Assembly (NCBI RefSeq): GCF_022138605.1
Contig: NZ_JACBFS010000004.1
Location: forward strand, 186,001 to 250,000
Origin: Xanthobacter sp. NM-25
GTDB taxonomy: Bacteria; Pseudomonadota; Alphaproteobacteria; Rhizobiales; Xanthobacteraceae
Direction: 5' to 3'
Length of the DNA: 64,000 nucleotides
In this document: positions 8,864 through 17,311 of the stretch, piece by piece
Layout: each line of letters starts with the position of its first letter
Position numbering within the stretch: the first letter of the stretch is position 1
Program-made: the position numbers and the translations under genes
Notes under the pieces: generated by a model
Told to the model about the DNA's origin: nothing
What the model saw: only the letters and a program-made list of their open reading frames with translations
The model's database searches: none

Positions 8864-9379
8864 ATGTCCGACCTGCCATTGTCCTACACCGTGAGCGTGG
8901 CCGAGGTGCCGTCCCACGGCCTTGATGTGGAGCTCACGCCCACCGCCGAACAGCGCGCCGCTCTGGCACGCCACGTGGGGCTGCTGGAGGTGCCGCGCTT
9001 CATCGCCCGCCTCTCGGTGAAGCCGGAAGGCGCCGACGGCATTCGGGTGACGGGAACGGTGGATGCCGCCGTGGTGCAGACCTGCGGCGTCACCCTCGAG
9101 CCGTTCGAGGCGCCGCTTGAGGAGGCCGTCGACGTGCATTTCGTGCCCGCCGGCACGCCCCTGCCCGAGCACGCGGAAGAGGATGAGGAATTCGATCCGC
9201 CGGACGAGATCGTCGATGGGGGAATCGACCTCGGGGCCCTGGCGGTCGAGTTCCTCGCGCTCGGCATTGATCCTTATCCCCGCAAGCCGGGCGCCGTTTT
9301 CGAGCCGCCCGCCGAGGATAGCGCCGCGGCCTCGCCCTTCTCCGCCCTTGCCCGACTCAAGGGCGAGAACGACGCTTGA
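8864..9379 (+). CDS. YceD/DUF177 family protein
   Basis: The 171-residue protein matches the YceD (DUF177) family, linked in E. coli to 23S rRNA accumulation. Visible features are an acidic N-terminal beta-rich half, VVQTCGVTLEPFEAPLEE with the single conserved cysteine, then an acidic stretch (EHAEEDEEFDPPDE), and PRKPGA near the end. In many bacteria yceD-rpmF-plsX-fabH are together; here plsX and fabH follow but rpmF is missing. The gap to plsX is 235 bp, so plsX may have its own promoter. Confidence 0.82.
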   Translation: MSDLPLSYTVSVAEVPSHGLDVELTPTAEQRAALARHVGLLEVPRFIARLSVKPEGADGIRVTGTVDAAVVQTCGVTLEPFEAPLEEAVDVHFVPAGTPLPEHAEEDEEFDPPDEIVDGGIDLGALAVEFLALGIDPYPRKPGAVFEPPAEDSAAASPFSALARLKGENDA

Positions 9380-9614
9380 ACTCATCTTCGTCGCGAGGGA
9401 GTTGCGATGTCGTGGTGAGCCGCTATTGTCCGCGCGCCCGGGATCGGATGGTATCTTGGCAGGGCCGGGGGGCTTCGGCATCCCGGTCGGCCAGGACAGC
9501 ACCCGGGCCGGGGGGATTTGAGATGGCTGCCGGTCGCTTCGCCCTTCGTCCTCTGCCCGCCAGGGTGGGGCTTCGGCCCGCGCCCGCGCCAATTTCGTGG
9601 GAAACGTGTTCTAG

Positions 9615-10685
9615 ATGACCGCATCCGTCCGCATCGCTCTCGACGCCATGGGCGGGGACCATGGTCCCGAGACGGTTCTCGCCGGTGCGGAGATTTCGCT
9701 CGTCCGCCATCCGGAAATGACCTTCGTCCTGTACGGGGATGAAGCGCGCCTTCGCGCGGTACTGGAGCGCCACCCGCGCCTGAAGGCCGCCTCGCGCATC
9801 GTCCACACCGATGTGGTGGTGGGCATGGACGACAAGCCCAGCCAGGCGCTGCGGCGCGGACGGTACAAATCCACCATGTGGCGGGCCATCGATGCGGTGA
9901 AGACCCGGGACGCCGACGCGGCGGTCTCGGCCGGCAACACCGGCGCGCTGATGGCCATGGCCAATTTCAACCTGCGCACCATGCCGGGCATCAGCCGGCC
10001 GGCCATCGCCGCGATCTGGCCGACCCTGCGCGGGGAAAGCGTGGTGCTGGATGTGGGCGCCTCCATCGGCGCGAGCGCCAAGAGCCTGGTGGAAATGGCC
10101 ATCATGGGCTCGGCCATGGCGCGGGTGCTGTTCGGCATCGAGGAGCCGTCCGTCGGACTGCTCAACGTCGGGGTCGAGGAGATCAAGGGCGTCGAGGAGG
10201 TGAAGGAGGCGGCGCGGCTGCTGAAGGATGGCAACGTGCCGGTGAACTATCACGGCTTCGTCGAGGGCAACGATATCGGTGCCGGCACGGTGGATGTGGT
10301 GGTGACGGAGGGCTTTGCCGGCAACATCGCCCTCAAGACCGCCGAAGGCACCGCCAAGCAGCTCGCCACCTATCTGCGCGCCGCCATGGGGCGCAGCCTG
10401 CGCTCCCGCATCGGCTACCTTTTCGCCCGTGATGCGTTTCAGGCGTTGAAGGAAAAGATGGATCCGCGCCGCTCCAACGGCGGCGTTTTCCTCGGCCTCA
10501 ACGGCATCGTCATCAAGAGCCACGGCGGCACCGACGCGGAAGGGTTCGCTTCCGCGGTGGATCTCGCCTACGACATGGTGCGCGAGGAATTGCTCGCGCG
10601 CATCGAAAAAAGTCTCGTCGGCTGCGGGGTGCCGGTGGTGCCCGAAGCTCAGCCGCAGTGCGCCAGGGTGGAAGGTCAATCGTGA
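9615..10685 (+). CDS. plsX: Phosphate acyltransferase PlsX
   Basis: PlsX makes acyl-phosphate from acyl-ACP and phosphate, feeding PlsY and so phospholipid synthesis. The 356-residue protein has the family marks: ALDAMGGDHGPE at the start, SAGNTGALM, LDVGASIGASAKSLVEM and EGFAGNIALKTAEGT. Length is normal. The GTG of fabH overlaps its TGA as GTGA, so the pair is translationally coupled. Confidence 0.97.
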   Translation: MTASVRIALDAMGGDHGPETVLAGAEISLVRHPEMTFVLYGDEARLRAVLERHPRLKAASRIVHTDVVVGMDDKPSQALRRGRYKSTMWRAIDAVKTRDADAAVSAGNTGALMAMANFNLRTMPGISRPAIAAIWPTLRGESVVLDVGASIGASAKSLVEMAIMGSAMARVLFGIEEPSVGLLNVGVEEIKGVEEVKEAARLLKDGNVPVNYHGFVEGNDIGAGTVDVVVTEGFAGNIALKTAEGTAKQLATYLRAAMGRSLRSRIGYLFARDAFQALKEKMDPRRSNGGVFLGLNGIVIKSHGGTDAEGFASAVDLAYDMVREELLARIEKSLVGCGVPVVPEAQPQCARVEGQS

Positions 10686-11656
10686 GCGGGATCAGGTCAG
10701 TCGCCCGGGGCATCGGCTCCTATCTTCCCGAGCGTGTGCTCACCAATGCTGAGCTGGCGCAGCGCGTGGAGACGTCCGATGAATGGATCGTCCAGCGCAC
10801 CGGCATCCGCCAGCGCCACATCGCGGCGGAAGGCGAGTTCACCTCGCATCTCGGCCTGATCGCCGCCCGACGCGCCCTGGCCGACGCCGGCTTCGCGGCC
10901 GCCGACATTGATCTCATCATCGTGGCGACCTCCACGCCCGACCAAACCTTTCCGGCCACCGCCGCGACCATTCAGGCGGAGCTCGGCATCACCCGTGGCG
11001 CCGCCTTTGACCTGCAGGCGGTGTGCTCCGGTTTCGTGTTCGCGCTGGCCACGGCCGATGCGCACCTGCGCACCGGCGCGTTCGAGCGGGCACTGGTGAT
11101 CGGCGCGGAGACCTTCTCGCGCATTCTCGATTGGGAGGATCGCGGCACCTGCGTGCTGTTCGGCGATGGCGCCGGCGCCATGGTGCTCGAGGCGGTGCAG
11201 CATGACGACGCCAAGGGCGCCGGCGTCCTCACCACCCATCTGCGCTCCGACGGGCGCCACCGCGCCAAGCTCTATGTGGATGGTGGCCCGTCTTCCACCG
11301 GCACCGTGGGGCACCTGCGCATGGAAGGGCGCGAGGTGTTCAAGCACGCGGTGGGCATGATCACCGACGTGATCACCGATGCCTTCGCCGCCACCGGCGA
11401 AAGCGCCGAGAGCATCGACTGGTTCGTGCCCCATCAGGCCAACCGTCGTATCATCGACGCCAGCGCGCAGAAGCTGGGGATCGCGCCGGAAAAGGTGGTG
11501 ACCACCGTCGACCTGCACGGCAATACCTCCGCGGCCTCCATTCCCCTGGCCCTCGACGTGGCGTGGCGCGACGGCCGGCTGCAGCGCGGACAGATGGTTC
11601 TGCTGGAAGCCATGGGCGGCGGTTTCACCTGGGGTTCGGCGCTGCTGCGCTGGTGA
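10682..11656 (+). CDS. fabH: 3-oxoacyl-ACP synthase III (FabH)
   Basis: FabH condenses acetyl-CoA with malonyl-ACP to start fatty-acid synthesis. I place the start at the GTG overlapping the plsX stop, giving 324 residues, which matches family length; an upstream ATG at 10658 would put extra residues inside plsX. The catalytic triad is complete: Cys115 in LQAVCSGF, His251 in VPHQANRR and Asn281 in HGNTSAAS. ETSDEWIVQRTGI near the start is also typical. Confidence 0.97.
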   Translation: MSGIRSVARGIGSYLPERVLTNAELAQRVETSDEWIVQRTGIRQRHIAAEGEFTSHLGLIAARRALADAGFAAADIDLIIVATSTPDQTFPATAATIQAELGITRGAAFDLQAVCSGFVFALATADAHLRTGAFERALVIGAETFSRILDWEDRGTCVLFGDGAGAMVLEAVQHDDAKGAGVLTTHLRSDGRHRAKLYVDGGPSSTGTVGHLRMEGREVFKHAVGMITDVITDAFAATGESAESIDWFVPHQANRRIIDASAQKLGIAPEKVVTTVDLHGNTSAASIPLALDVAWRDGRLQRGQMVLLEAMGGGFTWGSALLRW

Positions 11657-11686
11657 AGCGCCCGTGCGGCATATTGGTGAATTGCG

Positions 11687-11715
11687 TTGACCATACCGTC
11701 ACCCCGCGGCTAGGT
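11687..11715 (+). promoter_or_regulatory. Candidate sigma-70 promoter for ihfA
   Basis: TTGACC (11687-11692) and CTAGGT (11710-11715) are 17 bases apart in the 219-bp gap between fabH and ihfA. Transcription from here would include the large palindrome at 11782-11804 in the leader. Confidence 0.45.
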
Positions 11716-11781
11716 TTCAGCAGATCGGGTGTCCTTCCGGATGTTGGCGGCAGACGTTGGAAGGCACGCGATCTTGTCCAA

Positions 11782-11804
11782 TCCGACCGATGTCATCGGT
11801 CGGA
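11782..11804. promoter_or_regulatory. 23-bp perfect palindrome in the ihfA leader
   Basis: TCCGACCGATG (11782-11792) and CATCGGTCGGA (11794-11804) are exact reverse complements separated by one base. It lies 72 bp before the ihfA ATG and has no T-run after it. As DNA it resembles an operator for a dimeric regulator; as RNA the one-base loop would have to open by a pair or two to form a hairpin. The function is not known. Confidence 0.5.
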
Positions 11805-11875
11805 GTGACGCGCCAGGGTGGTTGAGTACAACCTCGAATGGAATTGGCGCGCCTCTCTAGGGGTCGGGGAGACAC

Positions 11876-12193
11876 ATGGCTGGTCGGACTGTCACGCGAG
11901 CGGACCTTTGTGAAGCCGTCTATCAGCAAGTCGGGCTGTCGCGCACCGAATCCGCTGCGCTGGTCGAGCTGGTGTTGAAGGAAATCGCCGATTGCCTGGC
12001 GCGGGGGGAGACTGTGAAGCTCTCCTCGTTCGGCTCGTTCGTGGTCCGCGAGAAGGGCGAGCGCATCGGCCGCAATCCCAAGACCGGGCAGGAAGTGCCC
12101 ATCGACCCGCGCAAGGTGATGGTCTTCAAGCCCTCCAGCATCCTCAAGCAGCGCATCAACGGCCAGGCGCCGGATGGCGTGGAAGAGGATTGA
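11876..12193 (+). CDS. ihfA: Integration host factor subunit alpha
   Basis: IHF-alpha pairs with IHF-beta to bend DNA sharply at specific sites, aiding sigma-54 promoters, recombination and replication. The 105-residue protein has TVTRADLCEAVY, the dimer helices, then KLSSFGSFVVREK and GRNPKTG with the intercalating proline. FKPSSILKQRING ends the fold. The short acidic tail (PDGVEED) is normal for alphaproteobacteria. In this group ihfA is usually followed, as here, by a MerR-type gene. Confidence 0.95.
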   Translation: MAGRTVTRADLCEAVYQQVGLSRTESAALVELVLKEIADCLARGETVKLSSFGSFVVREKGERIGRNPKTGQEVPIDPRKVMVFKPSSILKQRINGQAPDGVEED

Positions 12194-12339
12194 TAACGTT
12201 ACATTCGACCTGAGCTTTCCGCTGCTAGCCGTTGTCAGTATGATTCCGGCTCCTACCTGCGGTGCGGGTCGCGATTCGGCGCTCTGATGTGCCTTCCCCG
12301 CGTTCGCCGTCCGGTAGAACGGGAGAAGGGTGACACCAG

Positions 12340-15003
12340 GTGGCCGACGCGCGCGAAAGCGAAAAGGACCCGGGCGCCTTCCGGACCATCAGCGAGGTCG
12401 CGGAAGAGCTCAACCTGCCGCAGCACGTGCTGCGCTTCTGGGAGACCCGGTTCGCCCAGATCAAGCCGGTGAAGCGCGCCGGCGGGCGGCGCTTCTACCG
12501 CCCGGAAGATGTGGACCTGCTGCGCGGCATCCGCCAGCTGCTCTACAGTGAAGGCTACACCATAAAAGGCGTCCAGAAGATCCTGAAAGACCAGGGGATT
12601 CGGCACGTTCAAGATCTTGGCGTGGAACGCGACGTAGCGGCCATCCGCTCGGCCGCGGCGGCTGAGTCCGAGGGCACCACCTTTGGCGGTCTGCTTGGCC
12701 TGCTGCCGCGCCGCAAGGCGAAGGAGCGGGACGTGGCGACCGATGAGGCGCCGACGGCCGGCGGCGAGCTGCCGCTGCCGTTCCCCGATGCCGATGTGGA
12801 TCGAGAGCTGGCGGTCGAGCGGGAGATGCCGGCGGCCCCGCTGTTGCGCGGCGAGGCCCGCGAGCGGCGGCTCGAAGAGCGGCGTTTCGATGATGACGGG
12901 CACTATGAAGAGCGGATCTATGAAGAGCGCCGCATAGCCCCCGAACGGGCCGCGGAGCCGCCGCGCCGTGCGCCACCGCGCGCTGCCGGCGCATATCCGC
13001 ATCATGAGCCCTATTTCGAGGCGCCCTTCCAGGAGCGCGGGCGGAGCGTGCGCGACGATCGCGATGACGAGGACCCGCGTCGGCACGTCCAGCATGCCGT
13101 GCACCAGGAGACCCGCGCGGCGCGCTATGCGGAGGAGGCGGCCCCCGAGGAGACTGGCCCGGAGGAGACTGGCCCGGAGGACCTGCCGCCCGAGCAAATG
13201 GACATGGACGAGACATGGGGCGATCCTCCGGGCTGGGGCGATCCTCCGGGCTGGGATGCTTCATCGACCTGGGACGACACGCCGGAACCGCCGCGGGTGG
13301 CGGCCCATGCCACGGCTGATGACGCGCGCGCGCCCCGGCGGCGCGATCCTCGAGACGACGAGCAGGGGCGGCGGCAGGACCCCTCCTTCGCCCCACCACG
13401 GGCACCCGCGGCCGTCCGGCCGGAACCGGTCGTGCAGCGTCGTCCCACCCGGGGCCCCGCAGCCCGCATCACCAGCCTGCCGGTCGCCGAGGAGATGGAG
13501 GATCCGCTCCTGCCTTTCCTCGATCACGAGCCGCAGCCTGCGGTATCCGAGCCCCTGGAAGATCGGATTCGCCGCCTGAAGGCGCGCGAACCGGGCCCGC
13601 CGGAAGAATATCTGCCGCCCAAGCTGCGCCATCGCGATCCCGCGCGGCCTCAGGAGCCGCGCCCGGCGCCGCGACAGCGGGATGACGTGCCTCCGCCCGG
13701 CACCTATTGGCCGGAGCTCGCCCGGGCCGAGGCTGAAGAACCGCCCCCCCGTCGTGCCCCCGTGCGGCAACCGCCGGACCGGGAAAGGATGGAGCCGCAG
13801 GACGCTGCGCGACACGACAATCGGCGACAGGCGGCCCCCCTCGAGGCGGATCGGACAGCCTATGCGGAGCCACGCCCCGCCGCTCCGCGCCGTGAGGCGG
13901 TCGCTCCTGCGGCCCGCACCGCGGCCCCGCCGCCCGAAGACGCGTGGGACGACACCGACGATTTCGATGCGCGTTCCGACCACGCGGAGCCCGACGCCAA
14001 CGCCCCCGAATACAATTCCGAACGGTGGGCGGACGCTCGGCCCGACTGGGAGGCCGAGAACGATGCGCCGGCAGAGGAGTGGCCGGAGGAGTGGGACGCG
14101 CCGGCGCCGGCCCGCGCGCCCACGGCCGCGCCACGCGCCGCGACCGCTGCGGCGCAGCACGCGTCGCCCCATGGCGGCAGGGCGGCCCCCCTGGCGATGG
14201 CTCAGCGCCCGGCACCCGCCGCATTGCGTGCCGCGCCTCCAGTGCCGCCGATCACCGACCTGGACGACGCGGATGATCTCGATGACGCGGGAGACGAGGA
14301 GATCGACATGCCGCCTTTGCCCGCGCGCGGCAGCCTGAGTGCCGCTCCGGCCCGACAGCAAAGCCCGAGCATGTCGGCTGGCGGCGCACGCGGGCCGCAG
14401 GCGCGGGAGAGCCACGCTGGCACGGACCGGCAGAACGTCGGGGACCCCGCCGCGTCGCCACACCGCGCTTCGCCACCAGAACCCGCTCCGTCCCGTCCCG
14501 CGCGCCAGGCCGCACCGGCGCCCGGCCCGATGCGGGTGGGCCCGCTGACGGGACCGCTGGAGGATGAGCCGTATGCCCCGGCCGCCGCACCGGCGTCGCA
14601 AGCGGGTGCGTCCTTTGCAGCTGCCTACCCCGCACCCCATGGTGTACCTCGCGGCGCACCTTGGGGCATGGCCGGCGAGGCAGCCACCTATGGGCAGGCG
14701 CCCGCACCCGGTGGCACGCCGCTGCCGTTGCCGGGGGCGTCATATGCCGGGGTCGGCGCGTGGCCGGTGCGTGATCCTTATGAGATGTCCCGCATGGTGC
14801 GGCCGGAGACCTATGCGCCACCGGCGCCGGATCCGCGCGTGATGCCGCCGATGGCCGGGGTGCAGCCGATTCTGTCGCGGGATGATGTGCACCGCCTGCA
14901 GGCGGCGCTCTATGAGCTCGGCGAATGCCGGCGCCTGCTGAACGACGTCGTTGAGAAGAAGGAGCCCGAGGAGGCCCCCGGCACGGCCGGAAAAGTGACT
15001 TGA
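12340..15003 (+). CDS. MerR-family regulator with a very long disordered region
   Basis: A normal MerR winged-helix domain occupies residues 1-90: FRTISEVAEELNLPQHVLRF, WETRF, GGRRFYRPEDVDLLRGI and YTIKGVQKILK. The start is a GTG with GGGAGAAGGG just upstream. Relatives next to ihfA are, from memory, roughly 180-250 residues; this one has 887. Residues of about 120-830 are rich in Pro, Ala, Arg, Glu and Asp and look disordered, with tandem repeats near 270-305. The last 60 residues regain a plausible helix (LSRDDVHRLQAALYELGECR). Overlapping frames are open in this stretch, but the continuous link from the MerR domain to the C-terminal helix supports one long protein. Confidence 0.82.
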   Translation: MADARESEKDPGAFRTISEVAEELNLPQHVLRFWETRFAQIKPVKRAGGRRFYRPEDVDLLRGIRQLLYSEGYTIKGVQKILKDQGIRHVQDLGVERDVAAIRSAAAAESEGTTFGGLLGLLPRRKAKERDVATDEAPTAGGELPLPFPDADVDRELAVEREMPAAPLLRGEARERRLEERRFDDDGHYEERIYEERRIAPERAAEPPRRAPPRAAGAYPHHEPYFEAPFQERGRSVRDDRDDEDPRRHVQHAVHQETRAARYAEEAAPEETGPEETGPEDLPPEQMDMDETWGDPPGWGDPPGWDASSTWDDTPEPPRVAAHATADDARAPRRRDPRDDEQGRRQDPSFAPPRAPAAVRPEPVVQRRPTRGPAARITSLPVAEEMEDPLLPFLDHEPQPAVSEPLEDRIRRLKAREPGPPEEYLPPKLRHRDPARPQEPRPAPRQRDDVPPPGTYWPELARAEAEEPPPRRAPVRQPPDRERMEPQDAARHDNRRQAAPLEADRTAYAEPRPAAPRREAVAPAARTAAPPPEDAWDDTDDFDARSDHAEPDANAPEYNSERWADARPDWEAENDAPAEEWPEEWDAPAPARAPTAAPRAATAAAQHASPHGGRAAPLAMAQRPAPAALRAAPPVPPITDLDDADDLDDAGDEEIDMPPLPARGSLSAAPARQQSPSMSAGGARGPQARESHAGTDRQNVGDPAASPHRASPPEPAPSRPARQAAPAPGPMRVGPLTGPLEDEPYAPAAAPASQAGASFAAAYPAPHGVPRGAPWGMAGEAATYGQAPAPGGTPLPLPGASYAGVGAWPVRDPYEMSRMVRPETYAPPAPDPRVMPPMAGVQPILSRDDVHRLQAALYELGECRRLLNDVVEKKEPEEAPGTAGKVT
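13147..13251 (+). repeat. Two short in-frame tandem duplications in the MerR gene
   Basis: A 15-bp unit is repeated exactly at 13147-13161 and 13162-13176 (encoding EETGP). An 18-bp unit is repeated exactly at 13216-13233 and 13234-13251 (encoding WGDPPG). Both keep the frame, which suggests slippage-driven growth of the low-complexity region. Confidence 0.9.
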
Positions 15004-15048
15004 CGCAACGTATCTCTCATTCCGGCCGCGCATGCCACCGCGGTGGCG

Positions 15049-15402
15049 TTACTCGACCACCGAAACGGACACCTTGGTGATCCCGTGGCTGGTGAAGCCG
15101 AGGTGGCTGGCGGCGGCACGGGAGACATCGATGATGCGTCCGCGCACGAAGGGACCGCGATCGTTGATCCGGACAACGACGGTCTTGCCGTTCTTCAGGT
15201 TGGTGACACGCACCTTGGTTCCGAACGGAAGCTTCCGGTGGGCCGCAGTCATGGCCTCCGGGTTGAACTTCTCTCCATTCGCGGTGCGCTGGCTCTGCCA
15301 ATAGAATGAGGCGATGCCGGTGGAGGTGTCTGCACGTGCCGAGCCGGGCGCGAACGCCATCAAGCTCAACGCCGCGCAGGACATGACCACGCGTTTCTTC
15401 AT
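15049..15402 (-). CDS. RlpA-like secreted double-psi beta-barrel protein
   Basis: The 117-residue protein has a signal peptide (MKKRVVM, hydrophobic core, cut after GSARA) and a single RlpA-type double-psi beta-barrel: GIASFYW, TANGEKFNP, MTAAHRKLPFGTKVRVTN and VRINDRGPF, ending SHLGF. RlpA proteins cleave or bind denuded peptidoglycan glycans at the septum. There is no SPOR domain, so septal targeting is not evident. I chose the ATG at 15402 because a signal peptide follows directly; the frame stays open to 15522 without a convincing leader. Confidence 0.88.
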   Translation of the reverse strand: MKKRVVMSCAALSLMAFAPGSARADTSTGIASFYWQSQRTANGEKFNPEAMTAAHRKLPFGTKVRVTNLKNGKTVVVRINDRGPFVRGRIIDVSRAAASHLGFTSHGITKVSVSVVE

Positions 15403-15664
15403 GCGTCCGGTCTTCCTTGTTGTTGAGGACAAGGCCGAATGCCCCTTGATTGTGTTCACAATGTCTCGATTCGGGGTCACGGCAGGGGCAATTGTCTGTG
15501 ACTTGCCGCATTTCCGCCGCATTTACATCAGCGCAGCTTCTGCTTGTGGTGGTAAAGAGTCCGATTGTTCCGAGGGTTGCGGCCGCTCCGGCGGCTTTCG
15601 ATAACCGATGCGGGCCTCAGCTGTGGATGCCTGGGGACGAATGCGGGGCAGGGGAGAATAGGGC

Positions 15665-15692
15665 TTGTGGTCCCGGAAATGATGGTCTAAGC
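15665..15692 (+). promoter_or_regulatory. Candidate promoter for tRNA-Pro
   Basis: TTGTGG (15665-15670) and CTAAGC (15687-15692) are 16 bases apart and end 12 bases before the tRNA, a spacing that suits a short-leader tRNA promoter. Confidence 0.35.
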
Positions 15693-15704
15693 CTCCCCCC
15701 ACGT

Positions 15705-15782
15705 CGGAGCGTAGCGCAGCCCGGTTAGCGCACTAGTCTGGGGGACTAGGGGTCGGAGGTTCAAATCCTCTCGCTCCGACCA
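15705..15782 (+). tRNA. tRNA-Pro (anticodon GGG)
   Basis: The 78-base sequence folds as a cloverleaf. The acceptor stem CGGAGCG (15705-15711) pairs with CGCTCCG (15772-15778), followed by A and an encoded CCA. The anticodon stem CTAGT/ACTAG encloses loop CTGGGGG, so the anticodon is GGG, reading CCC. The T arm has GGAGG-TTCAAAT-CCTCT. A terminator follows about 45 bases on. Confidence 0.97.
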
Positions 15783-15825
15783 TTTCAAAATCCCCACTGT
15801 CTTCATGATGATCCCCACCGAAGAT

Positions 15826-15846
15826 GGCGCCCCAGGGCGCCTTTTT
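15826..15846 (+). terminator. Rho-independent terminator after tRNA-Pro
   Basis: GGCGCC and GGCGCC pair around a CCAG loop and are followed directly by five T residues (15842-15846). Confidence 0.8.
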
Positions 15847-15983
15847 CGTTTGGAACGCGCGCACTCACCATTGCGGACCCCGTTCCGCTTCTGTTTGAGC
15901 TGGCGCCCTTCCGGCGTTACATGGGCGCAGATCCCTTTTTGACGGCGACTCCATGGGAGCAACGCCGGCGCGCCGAGGTCCAC

Positions 15984-16832
15984 ATGTCCCTGACGGTCAC
16001 CATATTGGGTTGCGGTTCATCCGGCGGCGTGCCGCGGGTGGGGCAGGGCTGGGGCGCCTGCGATCCCGCGGAACCGCGCAACCGTCGTCGGCGCTGCTCC
16101 ATTCTCGTTCAGCGCACCGGCCCCGGCGGCACCACGACAGTGCTGGTGGACACCTCGCCCGATCTGCGCGAGCAGCTCCTCGACGCCGATGTCCGGGCCC
16201 TCGACGGCGTGCTCTTCACCCACGCGCACGCTGACCATACCCATGGCATCGACGACCTGCGGCCGCTCGCCATCGAGCATCGCAAGCGCATCGACGTGTT
16301 TGCCGACGACGATACCCTGCGCGCCCTGCGCAAGCGCTTCGGCTATTGCTTCGAAACGCCACCCGGCAGCGCCTATCCGCCCATCCTGAACGCCCACACC
16401 TTCGTGGAGGGCAGGGAGGTGGTGGTGGAAGGGGCGGGCGGCCCCATTGTGGCGCTGCCCTTTCTGCAGCACCACGGCGACATCGATTCCTTCGGCTTTC
16501 GCTTCGGCGACATGGCCTATTCGAGCGACGTGAACGGCCTGCCCGAAGCCTCATTGGCCCAGCTGCACCATCTCGATGTCTGGATCATCGACGTGCTGCG
16601 CTATGCGCCGCATCCCTCGCATTTCACCTTCGACGAGGCGCTGGGACACATCGCCCGGCTAAAGCCGCGCCGCGCCATCCTGACGGATCTGCATACCGAC
16701 CTGGATTATGGAACTCTCGCCCGTCAGTGTCCCGCAGGCGTCGAGCCGGCCTATGACGGGATGAGCTTCGAGGTGGCGGCTCCGGTCTGGCATGGCTCTG
16801 CCGATTTGACCCCGTCGGCGACTGAAGGCTGA
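15984..16832 (+). CDS. PhnP-like metallo-beta-lactamase-fold hydrolase
   Basis: The 282-residue protein starts MSLTVTILGCGSSGGVPR and carries the metal-binding HAHADH (residues 80-85), then SSDVNG and later HPSHFTFDEAL and LTDLHTDLDY, as in PhnP-type phosphodiesterases. PhnP opens phosphoribosyl cyclic phosphates in phosphonate breakdown, but no phosphonate genes are near, so the real substrate is unknown. The cysteine-containing GQGWGACDPAEPRNRRRRCS segment is typical of the housekeeping group found in alphaproteobacteria. The frame is open to 15921, but the ATG at 15984 has GAGG upstream and fits the fold. Confidence 0.9.
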   Translation: MSLTVTILGCGSSGGVPRVGQGWGACDPAEPRNRRRRCSILVQRTGPGGTTTVLVDTSPDLREQLLDADVRALDGVLFTHAHADHTHGIDDLRPLAIEHRKRIDVFADDDTLRALRKRFGYCFETPPGSAYPPILNAHTFVEGREVVVEGAGGPIVALPFLQHHGDIDSFGFRFGDMAYSSDVNGLPEASLAQLHHLDVWIIDVLRYAPHPSHFTFDEALGHIARLKPRRAILTDLHTDLDYGTLARQCPAGVEPAYDGMSFEVAAPVWHGSADLTPSATEG

Positions 16833-17311
16833 GCACCAAACTGAGTGCCGCAGATTCGCGCGACACATCGATATCTGACCACAACATACTGAAATCAAAT
16901 TGTAGTTTTGTGAAGACTGGGACGCTAAAGCGGCAACAACAGCGGCGCGGCGCAAATCCCATCCAGCTGCTGTGCTTTGGCCCCGAAGAGATATTTGTTC
17001 CATAATATCTCTTCTGCGACTCACGCCAATCTGGGCCGGAGCCTACGTCTCATGGCCTCCAGATCGGCTCGCGTGGCTCAACAAGTCTCACTGGCCATCC
17101 ACCATCAGGTCAGGTCATGACGTGCACGCCTCGCAAGCGCGGGCGGATGGCAGTGACCGCAGATGCGCCGGGGTTCCATCGGCACCGAGGATGTCGGGCT
17201 GCGACGCGCCACAAGGCCGTGCGACCGCAGGAGCCTTGCCACCGGGGGTCCCTTTAGGGTGCCACGGGCCGGCCTGCCCTACCCTGGCAGCCGCCTCCGG
17301 GCCCATGGACG
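16833..17311. other. Gene-free region with an AT-rich dip and one hairpin
   Basis: No convincing gene lies in these 479 bases between the PhnP-like and TrmO-like genes, which converge here. The stretch from about 16850 to 17015 is less GC-rich than its surroundings. It holds a 10-bp perfect inverted repeat at 16986-17013. The remainder shows only short frames with no ribosome-binding site or recognisable product. Confidence 0.6.
16986..17013. repeat. 10-bp inverted repeat with 8-base loop
   Basis: AAGAGATATT (16986-16995) and AATATCTCTT (17004-17013) are perfect reverse complements around TGTTCCAT. It is AT-rich, with no T-run on either side, and lies in the gap between two converging genes. 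Confidence 0.6.

Noticed and set aside
13147..13251. Possible CRISPR or direct-repeat array.
   Set aside because: The repeats are adjacent, in frame and have no spacers.
13261..14640. A 459-codon minus-strand frame opposite the MerR repeat region.
   Set aside because: It consists of Arg/Gly-rich low complexity without a plausible start. The plus-strand frame continues from a MerR domain into a structured C-terminus.
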